From Actinobacteria bacterium UBA5176 (GTDB taxonomy: Bacteria; Actinomycetota; UBA4738): DNA of 11,120 bases. Within the stretch, counting starts at the first letter, position 1, and every line of letters begins with the position of its first letter. A program made the translations under genes and the position numbers. The notes beneath the pieces are model-generated. The model was not told the DNA's origin, searched no databases, and saw only the letters and a program-made list of their open reading frames with translations. Positions 5,613 to 11,120 of this stretch are shown here, one piece after another. Location: NCBI GenBank assembly GCA_002413305.1, contig DHWS01000003.1, forward strand, positions 15,426-26,545, given 5' to 3'.

Positions 5613-6917
5613 GTGGAGCCGATCGACGGAGAGCCGGTCCCATCCGGCACGCGGCGAGCCCGGACCAGCGCGGTGGTGCGAGGGCTTGCGGTGGACATCA
5701 CGCCGCTTCGGGTCTCGCGCGACTTCCGCCTGCTGTGGACGGGCGAGCTGGTCTCGATGGTCGGCCGCCAGATCACGATCGTCGCCCTCCCGTTCCAGGT
5801 CTTCCTACTCACGAAGTCGTCGTTCGCCGTCGGCGCCATCGGTCTGGTGGCGATCGTGCCTCTCATCGTGGCGTCGATCTGGGCCGGGCCCATCATCGAC
5901 CGCCTCGACCGCCGCAAGCTCATCGTCGGCACGGAGATCGGCCTCGGGATGACCAGCGGGCTGCTCGCGCTTGGGGCGTTCATGCACACCGGCTCGCTCG
6001 CGTACCTGTACCTGATCGCCGCGCTCCAGGCGGCCCTGTCCGGTGTGAACAGCCCTGCCCGCTCGGCCGCCGTCCCCAACCTGATCCCGGCCGAACACCT
6101 CCCTTCGGCTTTCGCGCTGAACCAGGTGATGTTCACCACGTCGATCATCGCGGGGCCCGCGTTGGGCGGTGTGATCATCGCCAAGGTCGGGCTGCCGTGG
6201 GCTTACTCGACCGACGCCCTGACGTTCCTGATGTCGATCTCCGCGGCCTTCCTGCTTCGGCCGCTCCCGCCCCAGCGGGCCGAGGGAGAGGGCGAACCGA
6301 GGGGGTGGCGGGCCATCCGGGAGGGCTTCGCCTACGTGCGTCCCCGTCCCGTCCTGGTCTCCACCTTCGTGATCGACCTCGATGCGATGATCTTCGGGAT
6401 GCCCCGGGCGGTCTTCCCGGTCCTGGCGCTGGTCATCCTCAAGGTCGGGCCGACCGGGCTCGGACTGATGAACGCGGCGCCCGGCGTCGGGGCGCTGATC
6501 GGCGCGCTGACCGCCGGCTGGGTCCCGGCGGTTCGACGACAAGGGCTGGCCGTGCTGGTCTCGGTAACGGTGTGGGGGGCGGCGATCGTGGCGTTCGGGC
6601 TCACGATGCGCACGTTCTACCTGGGCCTGTCCTTCCTGGCGGTGGCGGGGTGGGCCGACGTCATCAGCGCGGTGTTCCGCCAGACCATCCTCCAGCTCGC
6701 CGTGCCCGACCGGCTCCGGGGGCGGATCTCCGGGATCCACATCATGGTGGTCACCGGCGGTCCCAGGCTGGGCGACGCCGAGGCCGGCGCGGTGGCCTCG
6801 CTGGTCTCGCCGTGGTTCTCCGTGGTATCCGGGGGCGCTCTGTGCGTCGTGGGCGTGGCGGTGATCGCGATGTTCCTTCCCCAGCTCGGACGGTATCGCG
6901 CCGGCCAGGACCTGTAG
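5613..6917 (+). CDS. MFS transporter, MFS_3/DHA3-type drug or metabolite exporter
   Basis: A 434-residue integral membrane protein with about 12 hydrophobic segments. LRVSRDFRLLWTGELVSMVG is the usual opening of the DHA3/EntS-like family, followed by QITIVALPFQVFLLT. The loop between helices 2 and 3 carries motif A as GPIIDRLDRRKLI (G-x-x-x-D-R-x-x-R-R). The central loop PLPPQRAEGEGEPRGW separates the two six-helix halves. These proton-driven pumps export drugs, siderophores or metabolites; the substrate is unknown. The start is uncertain: the frame is open back to ATG 5532, but that would overlap the divergent YciI gene start, so I chose GTG 5613 (MEPIDGEP), nine bases after TACTAT. GTG 5673 and GTG 5692 (MDITPLRVSRDFR) are further candidates. 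Confidence 0.9.
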   Translation: MEPIDGEPVPSGTRRARTSAVVRGLAVDITPLRVSRDFRLLWTGELVSMVGRQITIVALPFQVFLLTKSSFAVGAIGLVAIVPLIVASIWAGPIIDRLDRRKLIVGTEIGLGMTSGLLALGAFMHTGSLAYLYLIAALQAALSGVNSPARSAAVPNLIPAEHLPSAFALNQVMFTTSIIAGPALGGVIIAKVGLPWAYSTDALTFLMSISAAFLLRPLPPQRAEGEGEPRGWRAIREGFAYVRPRPVLVSTFVIDLDAMIFGMPRAVFPVLALVILKVGPTGLGLMNAAPGVGALIGALTAGWVPAVRRQGLAVLVSVTVWGAAIVAFGLTMRTFYLGLSFLAVAGWADVISAVFRQTILQLAVPDRLRGRISGIHIMVVTGGPRLGDAEAGAVASLVSPWFSVVSGGALCVVGVAVIAMFLPQLGRYRAGQDL

Positions 6918-6945
6918 GCCCTTCCGGCGCCCCGCGATCCTCGGC

Positions 6946-6951
6946 TAGAAT
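6946..6951 (+). promoter_or_regulatory. candidate -10 box TAGAAT for the cyclic-nucleotide-binding gene
   Basis: TAGAAT matches TATAAT/TANNNT and lies 51 bases before GTG 7003. A weak -35-like TTCCGG is at 6922-6927, with an 18-base spacer. This predicts a leader of about 45 bases that contains the ribosome binding site GAGAAGGAG. The gene would then be expressed independently of the MFS gene, which ends at 6917. Confidence 0.45.
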
Positions 6952-7002
6952 CCGCCCGACGCACGAGGCTCGTACCGACGGGCCCTGGAGAAGGAGCGAG
7001 CG

Positions 7003-7428
7003 GTGGCCAAGAGAAGCGATGCGGTCGAACTGCTGTCCCAGGTACCTCTGTTCTCGGAGCTCACCAACAAGGAGCTCGCCGCCATCGCCAGGGCGACGAA
7101 GGAAGTCCACCACAAGCCGGGTAGGGTCCTGGCGAAGGAAGGGGATTCCGGCATCGGTTTCTTCCTGATCGTGGATGGCACGGCGAAGGTCACCGTGAAC
7201 GGCAGGACGCGTGCGAAGTTGACCGCCGGGGACTTCTTCGGCGAGATCTCGCTGCTCGACGGCGGGCCACGGACGGCCACCGTCACGGCCGAGACGCCCA
7301 TGACGCTTCTCGGCCTGACCCAGTGGGTGTTCAAGCGGCTGGTCGAACAGAACCCGGCCATCGCCACGAAGGTCTTGCGGGTGATGGCTCAGCGGCTCCG
7401 TGCCACCCCTACCGGCCTGACGCAGTAG
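7003..7428 (+). CDS. stand-alone cyclic nucleotide-binding (CNB/Crp-like) domain protein
   Basis: A 141-residue soluble protein consisting of one CNB beta-barrel and its flanking helices. VPLFSELTNKELAAIAR (14-30) is the N-terminal helical segment typical of Crp and kinase CNB domains. KPGRVLAKEGD and FFLIVDGTAKV are barrel strands. FFGEISLLDGGPRTATV (78-94) is the phosphate-binding cassette, with the FGE and PR-T-A residues that hold the ribose and cyclic phosphate, so nucleotide binding is likely. No helix-turn-helix follows: the chain ends soon after the C-helix (FKRLVEQNPAIATKVLRVM). It is therefore not a DNA-binding Crp and probably acts on a protein partner, not obvious here. GTG 7003 follows GAGAAGGAG by a few bases. 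Confidence 0.9.
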   Translation: MAKRSDAVELLSQVPLFSELTNKELAAIARATKEVHHKPGRVLAKEGDSGIGFFLIVDGTAKVTVNGRTRAKLTAGDFFGEISLLDGGPRTATVTAETPMTLLGLTQWVFKRLVEQNPAIATKVLRVMAQRLRATPTGLTQ

Positions 7429-7462
7429 CCGCGCCGCCCGGTCCCGTTCCGCGGCCACGTTG

Positions 7463-7468
7463 TAGCCT
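7463..7468 (+). promoter_or_regulatory. candidate -10 box TAGCCT of the redox/hydrolase operon
   Basis: TAGCCT fits TANNNT and lies eight bases before GTG 7477, with no Shine-Dalgarno between them. This suggests a leaderless transcript for the four-gene operon. The match to consensus is weak in the middle bases and no -35 is evident, so this is tentative. Confidence 0.35.
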
Positions 7469-7476
7469 CGCGTCTC

Positions 7477-8510
7477 GTGAACCTCGGCGTCGTGGTCGGC
7501 GGCGACCTTCGTCGTTTGGCCGAACGGGCTCGTGAGATCGAATCGGCCGGTTTCGAGAGCGTGTGGGTCGCCGAGACCGCCCGTTCGGCCTTCGTCCAGG
7601 CGGCGGTGGCGTGCGCGGCCACTCGCGGATCACCGTCGGGACCGACATCGCGGTGGCGTTCCCGCGCAGTCCCACACTCACGGCGATGAGCGCCCGCGAT
7701 CTGGCCGAGCTCTCCGGCGGGCGGTTCGTCCTCGGCCTGGGCACCCAGGTGAAGCGGGTAAACGAGCAGCGGTTCGGCGTGCCGTTCGAACACCCCGCCC
7801 CAAAGATCGCCGAGGCCGTCGAGGTCGTCCGCGAGATCCTGGCCACGTTCGATGGCGCGCCGATCGACCACCGGGGCCGCTTCTACACGATCACCATGCC
7901 GCCCTTCCCGGGCGCCGGCCCGGCCCCGGCGCCCGTCCCCATCTACCTGGCCGCCGTGAACGAGCTGATGGCCGAGGCGGCCGGCCGGGTCGCCGACGGA
8001 GTGCTCGGCCACCCCATGACCAGCTCGCGATGGGTGCGGGAGGTGCTCCGGCCGGCCGTCGAACGGGGCGCTGCTTCGGTGGGCCGCGATCCAAGGGGTG
8101 TGAACGTTTCGACCGGCGTGATCCTGCAGATCTCAGACGACGTGGAGGAGGCCCGGCGGGAAGCCGCGCTGCAGCTCGGTTTCTACGCGACGACCCGCAC
8201 CTACCGGCCCGTGCTGGAGCTCCACGGGTTCGAGGACCGGCTGGAGCAGCTTCGGAATGCGTTCGTGCAGCAGGACCACGCGGCGATGGTCGACGTGGCC
8301 CTGCCCATGGTGGACACGCTGGCCATCGCGGGGACGGCGGCGCAGTGCCGGGAGCGGATCGTGGAGTACGAAGGTGTCGCCGACCGGGTCATCCTGGGTG
8401 GCGCGTGGGTCGGGCCGGCCGAGAGCCGCCTGGCGGCGAATCACCGCGCCATCGTGGAGACGTTCGGGGCCGTCGGCGGAGACCCGATGAGAGTGGGGCG
8501 TTCGGGATGA
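7477..8510 (+). pseudogene. LLM-class (luciferase-like, F420-type) oxidoreductase with a one-base frameshift
   Basis: The first frame from GTG 7477 reads MNLGVVVGGDLRRLAERARE, then GFESVWVAETARSAFVQAAV, the N-terminal barrel of luciferase-like enzymes. It loses sense after 7620. The frame starting at 7623 continues exactly where expected with SRITVGTDIAVAFPRSPT, then LSGGRFVLGLGTQVK, HPAPKIAEAVEVVREIL, and VPIYLAAVNELMAEAAGRVA, to TGA 8508-8510. Adding one base after AC at 7621-7622 (a Thr codon) restores a normal protein of about 344 residues. Family members use reduced F420 or FMNH2 to reduce or oxygenate small molecules; the flavin reductase next door favours, but does not prove, an FMNH2 role. 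As the rest of the operon is intact, the shift may be a sequence error or a very recent mutation. Internal initiation (for example ATG 7686) would give only a partial barrel. Confidence 0.85.
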
Positions 8511-9022
8511 GCCGCCCGATCGATCCGGTCACCCTTCGCCGCGTGATGTCGCGCTTCGCCACCGGCGTGGCCGTGGTGGGCACGCCGCACGTCGACGGCG
8601 GGGTGTGCGGGCTGACGGTGAACGCGTTCGCCTCGCTCTCGCTCTCGCCGCCGCTCGCCCTGGTCTGCCTGGACCGGGGGTCGAACACGTACGGCTGCAT
8701 CCAGGCGAGCGGGCTGTTCACGGCGAGCTTCCTGGCCGACGATCAGCACGACCTCTCCGTGCGGTTCGCGGAGAAGCGTGAGGACAAGTTCGAGGGGATC
8801 CCCTACCGGCTCGGGGAGAACGGGGCGCCGATCGTGGAGGGTGCGGTCGGCTGGGTCGAATGCGAGGTCGACCGCCACTACCCGGGCGGCGATCACGACA
8901 TCTTCCTGGCCCGGGTGGTGCGGGGCGGGTGGAGGGACGACGGGGTGCCGCTGGTCTTCTTCCGGGGCGGGTACACCACGGTGGCGAGCCCGGTGCATGA
9001 CGAAGAGGCCCCGGCTCGCTGA
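8507..9022 (+). CDS. flavin reductase family protein (HpaC-like, FMN-binding)
   Basis: A 171-residue flavin-binding split-barrel protein. FATGVAVVGT (17-26) is the N-terminal strand, GLTVNAFASLSLSPPLALVCL (35-55) is the signature segment binding the FMN phosphate and isoalloxazine ring, and GDHDIFLARV (128-137) contains the conserved GDH near the C-terminus. Such proteins use NAD(P)H to reduce free FMN or FAD, which is passed to a partner monooxygenase. The ATG at 8507 overlaps the stop of the upstream oxidoreductase (ATGA), so translation is coupled and the two products are likely partners. Its own stop shares one base with the next ATG. Confidence 0.92.
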   Translation: MSRPIDPVTLRRVMSRFATGVAVVGTPHVDGGVCGLTVNAFASLSLSPPLALVCLDRGSNTYGCIQASGLFTASFLADDQHDLSVRFAEKREDKFEGIPYRLGENGAPIVEGAVGWVECEVDRHYPGGDHDIFLARVVRGGWRDDGVPLVFFRGGYTTVASPVHDEEAPAR

Positions 9023-9807
9023 TGGCGTGGCTGGAGCGGCCGGACGGTTGCCGGTTGTACTACGAGCTCCACGGCCCGTCCGGCGCGACGCCCCTGGTGC
9101 TGCTCGAGGGGATGGGTGGCGACGTCCCGGGGTGGCGAAGGAACATCCCGGCGCTGTCCGCGGAGCATCGTGTGGTGGCGTTCGACTTCCGGGGGAACGG
9201 GCGGTCCGATATGCCGGACGAACCGGTGACCATGGCCACCTTCGTCGATGACACCGTGGCGCTCCTGGACGAGCTGGGATTCGAGAGGGCGCACGCCTAC
9301 GGCATGTCGTTCGGCGGCATGGCCGGGCTGGAGCTGGCGCTGACCCATCCGGCGCGGGTCCGGTCGCTGGTGCTCGCGGCGACGCACGCCGGGCAGTCGC
9401 ACAGGGCGTCTCTCCCGGAGGGTGCCCACGTGCCGAAGGACAGGCCGTTCCTCGCGCTGTACTCGGCGGGGTTCGCCCGCGACCATCCCGACCGGATCGC
9501 GGAGGACATCGTGACCGGCAGCCGGAACCGGCAGCCCGCGCATACCCGGCGGAGGCAGTGGGAGACGGTACAGGCGTGGGACGCGTGGGAGCGGCTGGGG
9601 TCCGTCGCCTGCCCGGTGCTGGTCCTGCACGGCACTGAGGACCGGCTGGTCGCCCCGGAGAACGCCCGCATGCTGGCCGAACGCATCCCCGGCGCGCAGC
9701 TGGTGCTGCTGGAGGGTGCGGGGCACGTCTACCACGCCGAGCAGCCGGAGGCGGCGGATGAGGCGGTGCTGGTCTTCCTCCGGCGCGTCGACGGACGTTC
9801 GCCGTGA
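9022..9807 (+). CDS. alpha/beta hydrolase
   Basis: A 261-residue soluble alpha/beta-hydrolase-fold protein. LVLLEGMGGDVPGW (25-38) provides the oxyanion-hole loop region. FDFRGNGRSD is the strand 4 signature. The nucleophile elbow is GMSFG, with Ser96, and HGTEDRLV supplies Asp207. GAGHVYH supplies His235, so the catalytic triad is complete. Family members hydrolyse esters, lactones or enol-lactones, and related enzymes act in aromatic degradation. The start ATG overlaps the flavin reductase stop (TGATG), placing it in the same operon, where it could process the product of the oxidoreductase pair. The substrate is unknown. The cap region (about 125-190) is small. Confidence 0.93.
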   Translation: MAWLERPDGCRLYYELHGPSGATPLVLLEGMGGDVPGWRRNIPALSAEHRVVAFDFRGNGRSDMPDEPVTMATFVDDTVALLDELGFERAHAYGMSFGGMAGLELALTHPARVRSLVLAATHAGQSHRASLPEGAHVPKDRPFLALYSAGFARDHPDRIAEDIVTGSRNRQPAHTRRRQWETVQAWDAWERLGSVACPVLVLHGTEDRLVAPENARMLAERIPGAQLVLLEGAGHVYHAEQPEAADEAVLVFLRRVDGRSP

Positions 9808-10727
9808 TCCCAGAAGAGGTGCGGCGGCTGGTGGCGTTCCGCGAGGAGGCCCGCCGGCGGCGCGACTTCGCCAGGGCCGATGGGTTCCGGGAGCGGATCC
9901 GCGCGGCCGGGTTCGACGTGACGGACACCCCGCAGGGTCCATCGGTGATCGCATCGACTCCGCCCGAAACGCTTGCCCCCCATATGTTCCGAACCGCCGG
10001 TGAGGTCGAGAGCCTCCTCGAACTCCCTCCCACGGTGGATGCCAGCGTCCAGTGGGTCGTCCAGGGCTGGCCGGAGGACGTGGTTCGCGGCATCTCGTCG
10101 TTCGGCGCCCACGCCGGTCCCGCCACGGTGGGCCACGTGGTGGTCGAGGCGGCCGGCCTCCCGGACTTCGATTGGCCGGAGGACGTCGACGTCATCCACG
10201 TGGACCCCGCGGCGGGGTGGGCCGTAGCGCGCAACACCGGGCTCCGCCGAACGGCGGGCCGGATGGTGCTCCTGGTGGACGGCTCCGTCGAACCGACGGA
10301 CGACGTCGTCGCCCCGCTCGCGGAGGCGCTGGCGGATCCGTCCGTGGGCGTGACCGGACCGTTCGGCATCGTCACGTCCGATCTTCACGAGTTCCGGGAG
10401 TCCGCCGGTCCCGCCGTGGACGCCGTGGAGGGCTATCTGATGGCCTTCCGGCGGGAGCTTCTCACCGCCCAAGCCGTGCGCTTCGACGAGAAGTTCCGGT
10501 ACTACCGGACGGCCGACATCGAGTTCAGCTTCCAGGTGAAGGCGCTCGGCCTGCGGGCGACGGTGACCCCGGTGTCCGTCACCCGGCACGAGCACCGGAT
10601 GTGGGCGGCCACGCCGGCGGATCGTCGTGACCAGCTTTCGAAGCGGAACTTCTACCGGTTCCTGGACCGGTGGCGTGGGCGAACCGACTTGTTGGTCGAG
10701 CGGCGGCCCCAGGACGAGGGAAACTGA
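9804..10727 (+). CDS. GT2-type glycosyltransferase with an N-terminal CysRS-tail-like segment
   Basis: A 307-residue protein in two parts. Residues 1-46 (EEARRRRDFARADGFRERI, AAGFDVTDTPQGP) closely resemble the extreme C-terminus of cysteinyl-tRNA synthetase, where a helix of the type AR..KDWA.AD.lRd.L is followed by G-x-x-x-x-DTPxG. From about 80 on, the pattern is a GT-A family 2 transferase: WVVQGWPEDVVRGISSF, HVVVEAAG, GWAVARNTGLRRTAGRMVLL, VDGSVEP (158-164) at the DxD position, GYLMAFRRELL, FDEKFRYYRTADIEFSFQVK (ADIE at the usual ED base position) and HEHRMW. DGS in place of DxD is a deviation. GTG 9804 overlaps the hydrolase stop (GTGA), so it is the last gene of the operon. The protein is cytoplasmic, with no membrane helices. 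Sugar donor and acceptor are unknown. Confidence 0.82.
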   Translation: MIPEEVRRLVAFREEARRRRDFARADGFRERIRAAGFDVTDTPQGPSVIASTPPETLAPHMFRTAGEVESLLELPPTVDASVQWVVQGWPEDVVRGISSFGAHAGPATVGHVVVEAAGLPDFDWPEDVDVIHVDPAAGWAVARNTGLRRTAGRMVLLVDGSVEPTDDVVAPLAEALADPSVGVTGPFGIVTSDLHEFRESAGPAVDAVEGYLMAFRRELLTAQAVRFDEKFRYYRTADIEFSFQVKALGLRATVTPVSVTRHEHRMWAATPADRRDQLSKRNFYRFLDRWRGRTDLLVERRPQDEGN

Positions 10728-10743
10728 CGCCCGCGAACGGGCG
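10728..10743. terminator. short GC hairpin between convergent genes
   Basis: CGCCCG (10728-10733) pairs perfectly with CGGGCG (10738-10743) around the loop CGAA. It starts directly after the GT2 stop and ends five bases before the ftsH stop on the other strand, in a 21-base convergent gap. It has no T-run, so it is a weak bidirectional terminator candidate. Confidence 0.4.
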
Positions 10744-10748
10744 AGACG

Positions 10749-11120
10749 CTAGACGTCCGGGCGGGAGGGGATGTCCTGGCTCATGGCGGGCTCTCCCCGG
10801 GGCGACGCGAGGATGTCCGGACCCGAGGGGATCCCTTCGGTCTTCTTCTGCCCGTTCGCGTTCTCCAGCTGCCGCTGCGCGGTCTCGGCGACGAGCTGGT
10901 CCTTCGAGGGGATCTCCTCCTCGCCGCTGGCGTACCGCCGGAGCTGGTCGCCGTCCATGACCTCGCGCTCGATCAACACGTTCGAGAGCTTCCGCAGGAG
11001 GTCTTTCTCCGCGGTCAGGATGGCGGTCGCCGCCACGTGCGCCTCGTTGATGAGGCGCGTGACCTCCTGGTCGATCAGCCGGGCGGTGTCCTCGGACATC
11101 TCGGGCCGCTCGCCCGGGAA
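10749..11120 (-). CDS. ftsH: ATP-dependent zinc metalloprotease FtsH, C-terminal end (partial)
   Basis: The frame is open to the window edge and reads FPGERPEMSEDTARLIDQEV, then LINEAHVAATAILTAEKD and VLIEREVMDGDQL. This is the helical end of the M41 peptidase domain, where AHxxAxxIL and L-E-x-E-x-(I/M)-(D/S)-G-x-x-(I/L) are family signatures. The AAA+ ATPase domain, the HEXXH zinc site and the membrane anchor lie outside the window. FtsH is a membrane-bound hexamer that degrades misassembled membrane proteins and short-lived regulators. The last 60 residues are a hydrophilic, probably disordered tail containing two related motifs, IPSGPDI and IPSRPDV. ATG 11099 is internal to the gene, not its start. 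Confidence 0.95.
   Translation of the reverse strand, partial: FPGERPEMSEDTARLIDQEVTRLINEAHVAATAILTAEKDLLRKLSNVLIEREVMDGDQLRRYASGEEEIPSKDQLVAETAQRQLENANGQKKTEGIPSGPDILASPRGEPAMSQDIPSRPDV

Noticed and set aside
5735..7168. 477-residue plus-strand frame inside the MFS and CNB genes
   Set aside because: Arg/Gly/Pro-rich out-of-frame shadow; the overlapping frames show clear membrane helices and a CNB cassette.
8441..10375. 644-residue minus-strand open frame across the operon
   Set aside because: Low-complexity Pro/Arg/Ser/Ala composition, spans four well-supported plus-strand genes, and no motif is seen.
1..11120. CRISPR array, IS element or phage genes
   Set aside because: No regularly spaced repeats, transposase, integrase or terminal inverted repeats were found on reading both strands.

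Overview
This 11.1 kb window is GC-rich and looks like the chromosome of an actinobacterium (Actinomycetota), probably an uncultured lineage. The support is an F420/luciferase-type oxidoreductase family gene, frequent GTG starts, TANNNT -10-like boxes placed a few bases before start codons (the leaderless pattern of this phylum), an initiator tRNA without an encoded CCA, and the sequence of the FtsH tail. The lineage is an inference from gene content; no marker gene fixes it. No rRNA, CRISPR array, insertion sequence or phage gene is visible.

Left part (1-2400). An initiator tRNA-Met, lacking only its first base at the window edge, is followed by a strong hairpin. After about 375 bases without a recognisable gene come two damaged genes: the C-terminal end of a BBE-type FAD-linked oxidase, split by a one-base frameshift, and an aminoglycoside-phosphotransferase-fold kinase, also split by a one-base frameshift. 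A 303-base gap with one hairpin leads to an intact VOC/glyoxalase-fold gene with a strong ribosome binding site.

Middle part (2400-5540). A GT-B glycosyltransferase (minus strand) and a MarR regulator (plus strand) are divergent across only 38 bp. That gap holds an AT-rich 16-bp imperfect palindrome abutting the marR ATG, with plausible -10 boxes for both genes inside it. This is a self-contained candidate regulatory switch. A SAM methyltransferase follows, then a YciI-like protein on the minus strand.

Right part (5540-11120). An MFS exporter and a stand-alone cyclic-nucleotide-binding-domain protein precede a tightly packed four-gene plus-strand operon: luciferase-like oxidoreductase (one-base frameshift near 7622), flavin reductase, alpha/beta hydrolase and a GT2 glycosyltransferase. 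The last three junctions overlap by 4, 1 and 4 bases. The GT2 protein begins with about 45 residues resembling the C-terminal end of cysteinyl-tRNA synthetase, an unusual fusion. The window closes with the C-terminal end of ftsH, convergent with the operon across a short GC hairpin.

The most interesting points are the CysRS-tail/GT2 fusion, the marR-glycosyltransferase switch together with the atypical catalytic motifs of that glycosyltransferase, and three independent one-base frameshifts in otherwise well-conserved genes. The last may mean sequencing/assembly error or real decay and should be settled first.
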